From positions 1-47,095 of the forward strand of contig JBKEEF010000011.1 in NCBI GenBank assembly GCA_047975765.1: a DNA stretch of 47,095 nt, given 5' to 3'. The position numbers and the translations under genes were made by a program. This DNA comes from JAQWBS01 sp047975765 (GTDB lineage: Bacteria; Pseudomonadota; Alphaproteobacteria; RF32; CAG-239). Of the stretch, positions 17,017 to 24,370 are shown piece after piece (positions within the stretch are counted from its first letter, which is position 1; every line of letters starts with the position of its first letter). The notes under the pieces are model-generated. The model was not told the DNA's origin. It worked only from the letters and a program-made list of their open reading frames with translations, and ran no database searches.

Positions 17017-17035
17017 TTTTCTGAATAAAAAAATA

Positions 17036-17064
17036 TTGCATCAATAATTTAGTTGTGAGATAAT
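17036..17064 (+). promoter_or_regulatory. Sigma-70 type promoter for the 17108 gene
   Basis: TTGCAT (17036-17041) and GATAAT (17059-17064) are 17 bases apart. TTATTA follows 15 bases after the -10 box, within the predicted 5' leader. The same geometry is found on the minus strand before the gene at 20592-21053. Confidence 0.65.
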
Positions 17065-17107
17065 TTATTTACAACCAAATTATTAATATATTAAAAAATT
17101 AAAAATT

Positions 17108-17473
17108 ATGAAAAAGTCTATTATTTTATTTGTTTCTATTTTTGCTCTTACATTATCAGTTGCAAATGCTCAAAAATTTACTGCACCTTCTCTTACGCAA
17201 GAAAAAGCCTCTAAAGCCGATTCTGACCAGATTTTCCTTGCCAATGAAAAAGCGAAGATTATCAGAGAAAACCGAATTGCAGAAATTTGTGCCAAAAAGA
17301 CTTCTTTGCTACAAAACGCGAAAGATGTTATGCTCAAAGAAGTTGCTGTGGCACTGAGCAATGCCGACAGGGAGAAAGCTTTTGAACAAAGAGATGAAGC
17401 CTGGAAGCACTATGCCGATGCAAAACAAATGATTGAAAAATCATTTGAGCAAGAAATTTTAGAAGCAATATAA
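17108..17473 (+). CDS. Small exported helical protein
   Basis: Encodes 121 residues with a clear signal peptide (cleavage near NAQKF, about residue 22). The mature part is charged and predicted to be mostly helical, with one Cys (in EICAKK) and no recognisable domain. It is preceded by TTATTAAT at 17080-17087 rather than an SD, as for the other orphan genes of this type. A terminator follows 20 bases after the stop. Periplasmic location is inferred from the signal peptide; function unknown. Confidence 0.65.
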   Translation: MKKSIILFVSIFALTLSVANAQKFTAPSLTQEKASKADSDQIFLANEKAKIIRENRIAEICAKKTSLLQNAKDVMLKEVAVALSNADREKAFEQRDEAWKHYADAKQMIEKSFEQEILEAI

Positions 17474-17493
17474 TTACTTCTTCAAAAAATAAA

Positions 17494-17527
17494 AACACCG
17501 CTATCCTCTGGATGACGGTGTTTTTTT
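17494..17527 (+). terminator. Rho-independent terminator
   Basis: AACACCG (17494-17500) and ATCC pair with GGAT and CGGTGTT, with a two-base internal mismatch, followed by seven T. Confidence 0.9.
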
Positions 17528-17660
17528 CGCTTCATAGAAAAAATATTGTTTTAATGATTTCTAAGCTAGAGAAATCTTATGATGAAGATAGAAACATTTA
17601 CTATTCTTAGCTTTTAAATCTAAAATCAGAAAAACAACCAAATCATTTGATTTTATATGT

Positions 17661-17695
17661 AAAAAAAGACCCCCGAAATAACGGAGGTCTTTTTA
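17661..17695 (-). terminator. Terminator of the rpsP-rimM-trmD-rplS operon
   Basis: On the minus strand AGACCTCCG pairs with CGGGGGTCT with one mismatch, and a run of seven T follows (17667-17661). It lies just after the rplS stop. A short T-run on the other side means it may also work on the plus strand. Confidence 0.85.
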
Positions 17696-17707
17696 ATTTT
17701 TTTTGCT

Positions 17708-18097
17708 CTATTTTTCTTCTTCACGAGCCTTTGCTGTAGCTGCCAAGTCGTCAGCAATACGAGCAGAACGGCCACGAAGTGAACGAAGGTAATACAATTT
17801 CGCACGGCGAACTTTACCTATACGCATAACTTCAATTTTCGCAATATTTGGAGAGTAAAGAGGCAATACTCTTTCAACACCTTCACCGAAAGAAATTTTT
17901 CTAACTGTGAAAGATGAGTTCAATCCATCATTTTTACGAGCAATACAAACACCTTCATAAAGCTGAATACGTTCTCTTTCACCTTCAATTACTTTAGTGT
18001 GAACGCGAAGTGTATCACCGGCTTTGAAGTTAGGAATGCTTTTTCCTTCAGTAAGCTTGCTTACTTGCTCTTTTTCAATGCTCTCAATTATATTCAT
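17708..18097 (-). CDS. rplS: 50S ribosomal protein L19
   Basis: L19 lies at the 30S-50S interface. The 129-residue protein contains FKAGDTLRVHTKVIEGERER, YEGVCIARKN, TVRKISFGEGVERVLPLYSP and VRRAKLYYLRSLRGRSARI, all typical. It is the last gene of rpsP-rimM-trmD-rplS, 39 bases after trmD, and is followed by a strong terminator. Confidence 0.98.
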   Translation of the reverse strand: MNIIESIEKEQVSKLTEGKSIPNFKAGDTLRVHTKVIEGERERIQLYEGVCIARKNDGLNSSFTVRKISFGEGVERVLPLYSPNIAKIEVMRIGKVRRAKLYYLRSLRGRSARIADDLAATAKAREEEK

Positions 18098-18136
18098 AAG
18101 TTTAACCCTTTATTCTTAATTTTCTTATCTATATAC

Positions 18137-18829
18137 CTAAACCTTTTGTAAATCAAGATATTTTTTATACAAATCTGGTCGTTTTTGTTTTGTTATTTCA
18201 AGAGATTTTTCCAATCTCCATGCCTTAATGTTTTTATGATGCCCCGAGAACAAAATTTCTGGCACAGATCTGCCTTCCCATTCAACTGGACGCGTATATT
18301 GCGGATGCTCCAAAAGGTTATTTTCAAAACTTTCTTCCTCAATTGATTCAGAATTTCCAAGAACTCCTGGAATCAATCTAACACTTGCATCAAGCAAAAT
18401 TTGCGCAGCTTGTTCGCCCCCTGTTAAGACATAGTCTCCAATGCTCACTTCTTCAATTTCATAAGCATCAATCACTCTTTGATCAATTCCTTCGAATCTT
18501 CCGCAAATGATTGTGAGGCTATCCTCGTGGCTCAGTTCTTTTGCAAGTTTCTGGTCAAAAACCTTTCCTCTTGGCGACATATAAATCAATCTACCACCTT
18601 TTTGGTGATTGGCTTTAATTGCCTCTCCTAAAACATCTGGACGCATAACCATTCCGGCTCCGCCTCCACAAGGTGTATCATCAACTGATCCATGCTTATC
18701 AAAAGCATAATCTCTGATGTTGGTAACTTCCATAGACCACAACCCTTCTTTCAAGGCTCTTCCTGTAAGCGAACTTCCTAAAAAACCAGGAAAGAGTTCT
18801 GGAAATATGGTAAGTATTTTAACCTTCAT
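18137..18829 (-). CDS. trmD: tRNA (guanine-N1-)-methyltransferase TrmD
   Basis: TrmD methylates G37 of tRNAs with SAM and prevents frameshifting. I use the ATG at 18829, which makes the product begin MKVKILTIFPELFPG as in homologs; an in-frame ATG at 18841 would add four residues. Motifs include GGGAGMVMRPDV, YMSPRGKVFDQKLAKEL, IICGRFEGIDQRV and the knot segment IGDYVLTGGEQAA. The start overlaps the end of rimM by 11 bases, so the two are translationally coupled. Confidence 0.97.
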   Translation of the reverse strand: MKVKILTIFPELFPGFLGSSLTGRALKEGLWSMEVTNIRDYAFDKHGSVDDTPCGGGAGMVMRPDVLGEAIKANHQKGGRLIYMSPRGKVFDQKLAKELSHEDSLTIICGRFEGIDQRVIDAYEIEEVSIGDYVLTGGEQAAQILLDASVRLIPGVLGNSESIEEESFENNLLEHPQYTRPVEWEGRSVPEILFSGHHKNIKAWRLEKSLEITKQKRPDLYKKYLDLQKV

Positions 18830-19379
18830 CTTCAATTTCATCCGCTTCTAATTCTAAATCTTCAGCAAAATCCATAAGAACTGTTTCAACAATAATATAT
18901 CCCTCTTTGACCTTAATTTCAGGAACGTAAGATTTCGTGAAAGGCAACATTTCAGACTTGGTAGAATCTTTCAGTTTAATTTCCAAAACATCACCAGCAC
19001 CAAAATTATATATCCCAGCCACTTCTCCAACAATAGAATCGTCTGCTTTGAGTTTTACATCTAGACCTATTAAATCTGAGTGGTAGAACTCATCTTCATC
19101 TTCCAATTCAGGGAGATGAGATTTCAAGACATAAAGCTCTGTCCCTGTTAGGGCTTCAGCATCATTTCTGTCTTTTAGACCTTTTATTGTGGCTCTTAAT
19201 ATCCCCTTAGAACTTCCATTTATTTTGATTTCAAATTTGCGAGAGCCATCCTTATTTTCCAAAGGACCATATTGCCCAATATCTTCAAGGTCCTCAGTGA
19301 AGCTCCTAATTTTAACTTCACCTTTGATGCCTTGAGCACCGGCAATCACTCCTAAACAAACTCTTTCATCTTTTGACAT
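18819..19379 (-). CDS. rimM: Ribosome maturation factor RimM
   Basis: RimM binds S19 and assists 30S head assembly. The 186-residue protein begins with CLGVIAGAQGIKGEVKIRSF, the RimM N-terminal barrel motif, and has a PRC-type C-terminal domain with DLIGLDVKL, GEVAGIYNFGAGDVLEIKL and LPFTKSYVPEI. An acidic C-terminal tail of about 15 residues is slightly unusual but common in AT-rich genomes. It lies in the expected place between rpsP and trmD. Confidence 0.96.
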   Translation of the reverse strand: MSKDERVCLGVIAGAQGIKGEVKIRSFTEDLEDIGQYGPLENKDGSRKFEIKINGSSKGILRATIKGLKDRNDAEALTGTELYVLKSHLPELEDEDEFYHSDLIGLDVKLKADDSIVGEVAGIYNFGAGDVLEIKLKDSTKSEMLPFTKSYVPEIKVKEGYIIVETVLMDFAEDLELEADEIEDEG

Positions 19380-19433
19380 AAAACTCAGTCCTAATTGTTC
19401 AAAAAGTTAAGAAATAACAATACAATAAAATTA

Positions 19434-19814
19434 TTATTCAGCAGAAGCAGCTTCAGCAGCTTGCTTTGCAGCTTCAGCGGCAGCAGCAGCTTTTTCTTTC
19501 AATCTTTCTTGAGCTTTTGCTTTCGGTTGAGCTTGTTTAGTTTGAGCTGCGAAAGAAGGAGCTTTGCAAAGACCAAGATTAGAAAACAATTTTTCCAATC
19601 TTTCTGTTGGGAGAGCACCTTTGCTCAACCAATTTTTAGTTTTTTCAACATCCAAAACCAATCTTTCAGCATGGTCTTGAGGAAGAAGTGGATTATATAA
19701 ACCCAATTTTTCGATAAATCTACCGTCTCTAGGAGATCTGGAATCAGCAACAACTACACGGTAAAAAGGACGTTTCTTAGAACCCCCACGAGATAGTCTG
19801 ATACGAACAGCCAT
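19434..19814 (-). CDS. rpsP: 30S ribosomal protein S16
   Basis: The start at 19814 (AAGGA seven bases upstream) gives MAVRIRLSRGGSKKRPFYRV, the universal S16 N-terminus; a longer frame to 19877 has no SD. The 126-residue product continues with RDGRFIEKLGLYNPL and then has an Ala/Lys-rich C-terminal extension typical of alphaproteobacteria. It heads the rpsP-rimM-trmD-rplS operon and has a leader of about 165 bases containing a GC-rich hairpin and, further up, a good sigma-70 promoter. Confidence 0.97.
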   Translation of the reverse strand: MAVRIRLSRGGSKKRPFYRVVVADSRSPRDGRFIEKLGLYNPLLPQDHAERLVLDVEKTKNWLSKGALPTERLEKLFSNLGLCKAPSFAAQTKQAQPKAKAQERLKEKAAAAAEAAKQAAEAASAE

Positions 19815-19891
19815 ATTTTTTTCCTTATATATTAATTTTACCACACATTTTCCAAGCTGAATAAACAAAATTTTCATCTTATTTAAACCAC

Positions 19892-19941
19892 TACCGCGCC
19901 AGTGTGCGAACCCTCGCTGACTGGCGGTACTCCTTGGAGTA
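19892..19941 (-). promoter_or_regulatory. GC-rich structured element in the rpsP 5' leader
   Basis: On the minus strand TACCGCCAGT pairs with ACTGG and CGGTA across a two-base bulge. Inside it, GCGA and TCGC form a second short stem around GGGT. A small ACTCC/GGAGT hairpin abuts it on the 5' side. The element is far richer in G and C than the surrounding leader and lies between the predicted promoter and the rpsP start. There is no T-run, so it is not a normal terminator. It is too short for a tRNA. Confidence 0.6.
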
Positions 19942-19986
19942 TTAAAAACTTCAACAATTTATGATGAATTTTTATAATGTAGGGTC

Positions 19987-20015
19987 TTTATATATAAGAA
20001 AAACAACAGAGTCAA
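19987..20015 (-). promoter_or_regulatory. Sigma-70 type promoter of the rpsP operon
   Basis: On the minus strand TTGACT (20015-20010) and TATAAA (19992-19987) are 17 bases apart. The predicted start near 19980 gives a leader of about 165 bases for rpsP. Confidence 0.72.
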
Positions 20016-20033
20016 GAAAATATTTTATGCATA

Positions 20034-20073
20034 AAAAAAGGAGGGGTTTTTATAACAAAACCGCTCCTTTTTT
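20034..20073 (-). terminator. Bidirectional terminator after the orphan paralog pair
   Basis: GGAG and GGTTTT (20040-20050) pair with AAAACC and CTCC (20057-20067) with one mismatch, with an A-run before and T-run after. It ends the minus-strand gene at 20076 and isolates the rpsP promoter from it. Confidence 0.9.
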
Positions 20074-20075
20074 AT

Positions 20076-20558
20076 TCAATTTGAGTAGAACATGATTGAA
20101 TTTTTCATATCACATCCAACGTTTCCCCAGAAATGCTCCTCAATATAACTATCAAAGTCTTTAAAGTTCTCTGAAAGCTCAATAAGTTTTTCTTCGTCAA
20201 TTTCTGCCTTGTAATAAAACTTTGCAAGCAAAAACATTTCTATTGAAAAAGCAAGATTGGTAACAGCCTGATTGTGCAAATCAACATCTTCATCAAATAA
20301 AATTATCCTAATGTTTTCCTCTTGACTCTCTACATAATGCATAAAAGATTCAAGAAAAACTTTCGGAATTTTTGCCTTTTGGTGATGCATATTAACTTGA
20401 TAGAACAAATCAAAAAAATCGAGATTTTCAAAAGGATATCCTACTTGCCCAATCTCTTCTTTTCTGCCTCGAACGTTCCATACATAAAACAAAGACAATG
20501 CATCAATCACTTCATCTATCGATGTTGTGACAAGTGTTTCAAGTCTTTTTCTTTCCAT
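20076..20558 (-). CDS. Orphan cytoplasmic protein, second of a paralog pair
   Basis: The ATG at 20558 gives 160 residues starting MERKRLETLVTTSIDEVIDA, which aligns with the N-terminus of the upstream paralog; an in-frame ATG at 20588 would add 10 residues and lies only 3 bases after the previous stop. The protein is acidic and helical, with no membrane segment. Shared features with its paralog are TSIDEVI, a PFENLDFFDLFY block against PFDELEFVELFY, and a KIP turn. I recognise no family. No SD is visible, so translation may depend on the upstream gene. Confidence 0.6.
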   Translation of the reverse strand: MERKRLETLVTTSIDEVIDALSLFYVWNVRGRKEEIGQVGYPFENLDFFDLFYQVNMHHQKAKIPKVFLESFMHYVESQEENIRIILFDEDVDLHNQAVTNLAFSIEMFLLAKFYYKAEIDEEKLIELSENFKDFDSYIEEHFWGNVGCDMKNSIMFYSN

Positions 20559-20591
20559 AACTTCAAGTTTAATTGTTTCACAAAACAAGAA

Positions 20592-21053
20592 TCAATTCAC
20601 GAGCACCCAGTCTCCATTAGGTGTACGTTCATAGACTTCAACATCATCAAGTTTAGGATAAATTTCGAAGAGATCAACAATAAGAAGTCCCCAATATGAT
20701 GCATTAGGAGAAATGGAGTTTACAAAATAATTCCCCAAATTAATGAGCATTTTTGCAACCAACTCAGAATTTTCCGCAATGTTATAATAGCCACCCTCTT
20801 CTTGAACATCATCGATAATTTCTTCTTCCCATTCGACAGCATAATCATTAAGATATTTAACTAAGCCAAGAGGAATTTTATCCTTATCTTTATGTGTCCA
20901 GACCAAATAGAAAAGTTCAACAAACTCAAGTTCATCAAAAGGTTTGTGAACGACATTTTCTTTGGTACAATAGTCACGAAGACGTCTGATCGAAGAGATA
21001 ACATCATCAATAGATGTGTTTAAAATCTTTAGAGGATTGATATTTACCTTCAT
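20592..21053 (-). CDS. Orphan cytoplasmic protein, first of a paralog pair
   Basis: Encodes 153 acidic residues, mainly helical, without signal or membrane segments. The blocks TSIDDVISSIRRLRDY, PFDELEFVELFYLV and KDKIPLGLVKYL align with the next gene. I do not recognise the family. The start lacks an SD; TTATTAAC lies on the minus strand at 21078-21071, 17 bases before the ATG, and a TTGACG-17-TAAAAT promoter lies 15 bases further up. The pair sits between ffh and rpsP, genes that are adjacent in many proteobacteria, so it looks like an insertion into an old operon. Confidence 0.6.
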   Translation of the reverse strand: MKVNINPLKILNTSIDDVISSIRRLRDYCTKENVVHKPFDELEFVELFYLVWTHKDKDKIPLGLVKYLNDYAVEWEEEIIDDVQEEGGYYNIAENSELVAKMLINLGNYFVNSISPNASYWGLLIVDLFEIYPKLDDVEVYERTPNGDWVLVN

Positions 21054-21093
21054 GATGAAATAATTTAAATGTTAATAATTTTTAATTACCATC

Positions 21094-21122
21094 ATTTTAG
21101 ACAAAACAAACTTTATCGTCAA
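21094..21122 (-). promoter_or_regulatory. Sigma-70 type promoter of the orphan paralog pair
   Basis: On the minus strand TTGACG (21122-21117) and TAAAAT (21099-21094) are 17 bases apart. It overlaps nothing but the 3' flank of the 37-residue gene. Confidence 0.65.
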
Positions 21123-21125
21123 GAA

Positions 21126-21239
21126 TTAAAACAACAATAAACCACAGAGAAGTGCAATTCCAAGAACAAAAGCCACAGCAATATAATTTGCAATGGTTTT
21201 GGTTTTGTATAACTCTTCAAGTTTTTCATCATCTGTCAT
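21126..21239 (-). CDS. 37-residue single-pass membrane protein
   Basis: Starts 10 bases after the ffh stop. The product is MTDDEKLEELYKTKTIANYI followed by AVAFVLGIALLCGLLLF: an acidic N-terminus, a short basic segment and one hydrophobic helix (about residues 18-37). The N-terminus would be cytoplasmic by the positive-inside rule. The ribosome site is weak (AAAGAAAT), but proximity to ffh suggests co-translation. No family recognised. It is supported by the clean topology and operon position, not by homology. Confidence 0.55.
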   Translation of the reverse strand: MTDDEKLEELYKTKTIANYIAVAFVLGIALLCGLLLF

Positions 21240-21249
21240 GATATTTCTT

Positions 21250-22644
21250 TTAAAAAGGACGTTTTCCACCCATACCGCCAAGCATTCCGCCGAGTGGATT
21301 TCCGCCCATTCCGCCCATCATCATTTTCGCCATGGCGCCCATGCCACCCATTTTTTTCATACGTTTCATCACTTCGCTCATCTGATCAAAAGATTTCAAA
21401 AGTTTATTCACTTCATGAACTTCAACACCACTACCTGCGGCAATTCTCTTTTTTCTAGAAGCCTTAATGATGTCTGGGTTTTTGCGTTCTTGCTTGGTCA
21501 TTGAAAGGATAATTGCTTCTTGATGTTTGATGATTTTATCCCCATCCATTTGTTCAATTTGATTTTTAAACTTCGTCATCCCTGGCAACATTCCCATAAT
21601 TCCGCCAATAGAGCCAAGTTTTTGCATCTGTTTAAGTTGACTGAGCATATCCTCTAAGTCAAACTTACCTTTCATCATTTTTTGAGCCAGTTTTTCAGCA
21701 TCTTCATGGTCTACATTCTCAATGGCTTTTTCCACGAGAGATACAACATCGCCCTTACCTAAAATTCTACCAGCAATCCTGTCTGCATGGAACTCTTCAA
21801 ATTCATCAATTTTTTCGCCTGTTCCCAAAAACTTAATTGGAACATTTGTCACTTTTTTCATAGAAAGTGCAGCACCAGCACGAGATGTTCCATCAATTCT
21901 GGTCAAAACTAAACCTGTGATACCTAGTCTTTCATTGAATGTTTGCGCAACATTACAAGCTTCTTGACCAATCATAGAGTCGGCAACAAGTAAAATTTCA
22001 GTTGGTTTTGCAACTTCTTTGACTTTATCAAGTTCTTTCATCAAATCTTCATCAATTTGCAAACGTCCTGCTGTATCCAAAATGATAACGTCAAAAGAAC
22101 CTTTTTTACCTTCCTCAATAGCACGTTTAGTGATTTCTACTGGCTTTTCGCCACTGACAATAGGCAAAGAGTAGACTTCAATTTGCTTTCCAAGTTGTGC
22201 CAATTGTTCTTGTGCAGCAGGACGATAAATATCTAGTGAGGCAAGCATCACTTTCTTGCGACCTTTTGTGAGCTTGGCAGCAATTTTTGCAGAAGTTGTT
22301 GTCTTACCTGAACCTTGCAAGCCAACCATCATCACACAAGCTGGCGGAACTGCATTAAAGCTTAAAGAAGTATCTTCATCAGAACCAAGAAGTTTTACCA
22401 ATTCATCATGAACGATTTTGACAACCATTTGCCCCGGCGTTACAGATTTAACGACCTTTTCACCCAAGGCTTGAGTTTTTACCTCAGCAATAAATTCTTT
22501 TGCAACTGCCAAAGAAACATCTGCCTCAAGCAAAGCAATGCGAATTTCTCTCATTGCTTCATCAATTTCTTTTTCACCCAAAACCCCACGAGATGTGAGT
22601 TTCGAAAAAATTGTATTAAATTTGTCGGTCAAATTATCAAACAT
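21250..22644 (-). CDS. ffh: Signal recognition particle protein Ffh
   Basis: Ffh is the SRP54 GTPase that targets nascent membrane proteins with 4.5S RNA and FtsY. The 464-residue protein has an N-terminal helical bundle, G1 GLQGSGKTT at 108-116, DTAGRLQIDEDLM, the TRIDGTSRAGAALS segment and GTGEKIDEFE. A Met/Gly-rich M domain follows, ending with repeated GGMG motifs that suit the signal-sequence groove. The RNA-binding stretch SRKKRIAAGSGVEVHEVN is present. rpsP is not immediately downstream as it often is; three small orphan genes lie between. Confidence 0.97.
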   Translation of the reverse strand: MFDNLTDKFNTIFSKLTSRGVLGEKEIDEAMREIRIALLEADVSLAVAKEFIAEVKTQALGEKVVKSVTPGQMVVKIVHDELVKLLGSDEDTSLSFNAVPPACVMMVGLQGSGKTTTSAKIAAKLTKGRKKVMLASLDIYRPAAQEQLAQLGKQIEVYSLPIVSGEKPVEITKRAIEEGKKGSFDVIILDTAGRLQIDEDLMKELDKVKEVAKPTEILLVADSMIGQEACNVAQTFNERLGITGLVLTRIDGTSRAGAALSMKKVTNVPIKFLGTGEKIDEFEEFHADRIAGRILGKGDVVSLVEKAIENVDHEDAEKLAQKMMKGKFDLEDMLSQLKQMQKLGSIGGIMGMLPGMTKFKNQIEQMDGDKIIKHQEAIILSMTKQERKNPDIIKASRKKRIAAGSGVEVHEVNKLLKSFDQMSEVMKRMKKMGGMGAMAKMMMGGMGGNPLGGMLGGMGGKRPF

Positions 22645-22730
22645 ATGATATCCCTAAAAAGCTTTGATGTTGAATTTTATATTTTTTATACTTATTTTAA
22701 TGAATATAGTCAACAACAAGGACAAGGGCA

Positions 22731-23324
22731 ATGGTAAAACTTTTAGTTCTCTGTGGACCACCTGCAACGGGAAAAGGTTATTTCACTAATATTTTAGAAA
22801 AAACACTTCATAATAAAGGTGTGAAACCTTCAGAAATTCAACTCATTCCAGTCGGAGATGTTCTACGAGAAGAAATTTCCAAAGGCAATGAACTTGCAAA
22901 AAAAATCTCCATTCATGGAGAGACCCCTGAAACTTGCAATATTTTGATGAGCGTTTTTGCCAAAAGATTGGATACAAAAGCAAAGTTTGTGATTATTGAT
23001 GGACTTCCTCGCACAATGTTACAACTGAAAAAATTTGAAGAAATTACTAAAAAACTCAGTGTTTACATCATCTTTTTACATGCTAGCGAAAATATTTTAG
23101 TGAAAAGAATGCTTGAACGTGCCAAAGAACAAGACCGTGCTGATGATAATTTAAAAACGTTCAATTTACGTATGAGCACATATAAAAAATGCACCCTCCC
23201 CGCCATTAAAGAAATGGCAAAAATATACAAAAACAAATTTATTAAAGTTGCTACAAATTCTGATATGACTGAGAGAAAAGTGAAAAATATTCTAAAGAAG
23301 CTAAATATTTTATTGAATAATTAA
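22731..23324 (+). CDS. Adenylate kinase-like nucleoside monophosphate kinase
   Basis: The 197-residue protein has a P-loop GPPATGKGYF at 9-18, the DGLPRTMLQLKKFE segment matching DGFPRT of adenylate kinases, and ERAKEQDRADDN followed by LRMSTYKK, which matches the RxDD and RxxxY elements. The LID region is short with no zinc Cys. The P-loop departs from the usual GxPGxGKGT, so substrate preference is open; it may not be the main Adk of the cell. It is divergent from ffh and has an AAGGGC site. No obvious terminator follows. Confidence 0.75.
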   Translation: MVKLLVLCGPPATGKGYFTNILEKTLHNKGVKPSEIQLIPVGDVLREEISKGNELAKKISIHGETPETCNILMSVFAKRLDTKAKFVIIDGLPRTMLQLKKFEEITKKLSVYIIFLHASENILVKRMLERAKEQDRADDNLKTFNLRMSTYKKCTLPAIKEMAKIYKNKFIKVATNSDMTERKVKNILKKLNILLNN

Positions 23325-23401
23325 AAGCTAAATGTTATTTTTAAATATCAAAACAATTATTCATATTTATTAAATTTATTAACCCTTAAAAAACAAAAGT
23401 T

Positions 23402-23515
23402 ATGGCAACTCAAATTTTTGCAGATATTATCGGAGGCGGTCTTTTTGCAACATTGCTTCTGTGGGGAATTGCTTCAATGTTTCTTCCTACAACCAAACGA
23501 GAAGAGAAAATTTAA
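23402..23515 (+). CDS. 37-residue single-pass membrane protein
   Basis: ATG at 23402 to TAA at 23515. The product has a short N-terminus, then GGGLFATLLLWGIASMFLP as a membrane helix, and a basic TTKREEKI tail. It has no SD; TTATTAAC at 23376-23383 lies 18 bases before the ATG. The upstream region from 23343 is a diverged copy of that before the next small gene. A terminator follows 36 bases after the stop. No family recognised. The clean gene-terminator layout supports a real micro-gene. Confidence 0.55.
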   Translation: MATQIFADIIGGGLFATLLLWGIASMFLPTTKREEKI

Positions 23516-23551
23516 AAACAAATTGAAGTATGAAAATGATTATTATGAGTT

Positions 23552-23597
23552 AAAAGCCTTTGATTTTCCCAAAAAGAAAATTTCAGAGGCTTTTTTT
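23552..23597 (+). terminator. Rho-independent terminator
   Basis: AAAAGCCT at 23552-23559 pairs with AGAGGCTTTT with an extended inner stem of ATTTTC against GAAAAT, followed by a long T-run. Confidence 0.75.
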
Positions 23598-23708
23598 GTT
23601 TTTAAACAACTCAAGATAAATTATAATTCTTGCACCTTTTTTACTTTGATGATATTTTGAAATCTCAAAGTAATTATTCGCATTTATTAATCTCTAATTT
23701 TTTTCATC

Positions 23709-23858
23709 ATGAACTCAAATGCTGAACTTTTTTCGAGTGCAACGGGAGTTTTTGTCCTTTTACTCATTATCATTATTGGCGTTTTTGCAACGTTTATTAA
23801 AGGGAATCATGAACAAGAAGACACAACAACCAATGAAGACAATGAAAAATTATCCTAA
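23709..23858 (+). CDS. 49-residue single-pass membrane protein
   Basis: ATG at 23709 to TAA at 23858. The product has a short polar start, a helix GVFVLLLIIIIGVFATFI (about residues 13-30) and an acidic Asn/Thr/Glu tail. No SD is present; TTATTAAT at 23684-23691 is 17 bases before the ATG. Its leader shares AAATNTCAAANNAATTATTC with that of the previous micro-gene. A terminator follows 7 bases after the stop. Function unknown. Confidence 0.55.
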   Translation: MNSNAELFSSATGVFVLLLIIIIGVFATFIKGNHEQEDTTTNEDNEKLS

Positions 23859-23865
23859 GCTCAAC

Positions 23866-23912
23866 AATCCTGTGCCTTTTCTATAAAAAGAAAACAACAC
23901 AGGATTTTTTTG
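23866..23912 (+). terminator. Rho-independent terminator
   Basis: AATCCTGTG (23866-23874) pairs with CACAGGATT (23898-23906), with an inner TTTTC/GAAAA stem, followed by TTTTTTG. Confidence 0.88.
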
Positions 23913-23926
23913 TTTTTAAAGAGTAT

Positions 23927-24370
23927 CTATTGATTTTTTGTAAATGTTTCATAAAATTCAAATTTATCAATTCCATTGATTGTCGTGATGTTTTCATTTT
24001 TCAAAAGCTCAGGAAGTTCCATAGAATAGAACACACTTCTTGGGTCTGCTCCTTTAACAAAAGCAACTACACCACCTTTGGCTTGTTCAATGAGCCTCTT
24101 GGATGATACTTTCCAAATTTCACAGACTTCTTCCAAGCTCAAAAATTTATCCAAATTCATTGCCATTAAAGCCTTACCGCAAGGTGTGTTATCTATAATT
24201 ATCTTATCCGGATTTTTTTTCAAAAAGGCATGAGCTTGCTCTTTATTTTCTTTGGTTGGCAAATAACTCACACTAAACAAAACAATAGAATTTTCTTTTG
24301 TTGTCACACTTAAAGAGGAGGAAATTTTCATTGCCTCCCAATAGAGATTTTCCTTATTTTCTGACGACAT
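23927..24370 (-). CDS. Hypothetical protein downstream of clpB
   Basis: The ATG at 24370 (GGAG six bases upstream) gives 147 residues and overlaps the clpB stop by 17 bases, so the two are translationally coupled. The first half has strand-like segments including NSIVLFSVSYL; residues about 75-100 (SLEEVCEIWKVSSKRLIEQA) look like a short helix-turn-helix or helical hairpin. The remainder contains GVVAFVKGADPRSVFYSME. I recognise no family. Position suggests a link to the ClpB chaperone or its expression, which is inference only. Confidence 0.6.
   Translation of the reverse strand: MSSENKENLYWEAMKISSSLSVTTKENSIVLFSVSYLPTKENKEQAHAFLKKNPDKIIIDNTPCGKALMAMNLDKFLSLEEVCEIWKVSSKRLIEQAKGGVVAFVKGADPRSVFYSMELPELLKNENITTINGIDKFEFYETFTKNQ

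Noticed and set aside
19892..19941. tRNA-like GGGTTCGCAC sequence
   Set aside because: Only about 50 bases of structure, no acceptor, D or anticodon arms.
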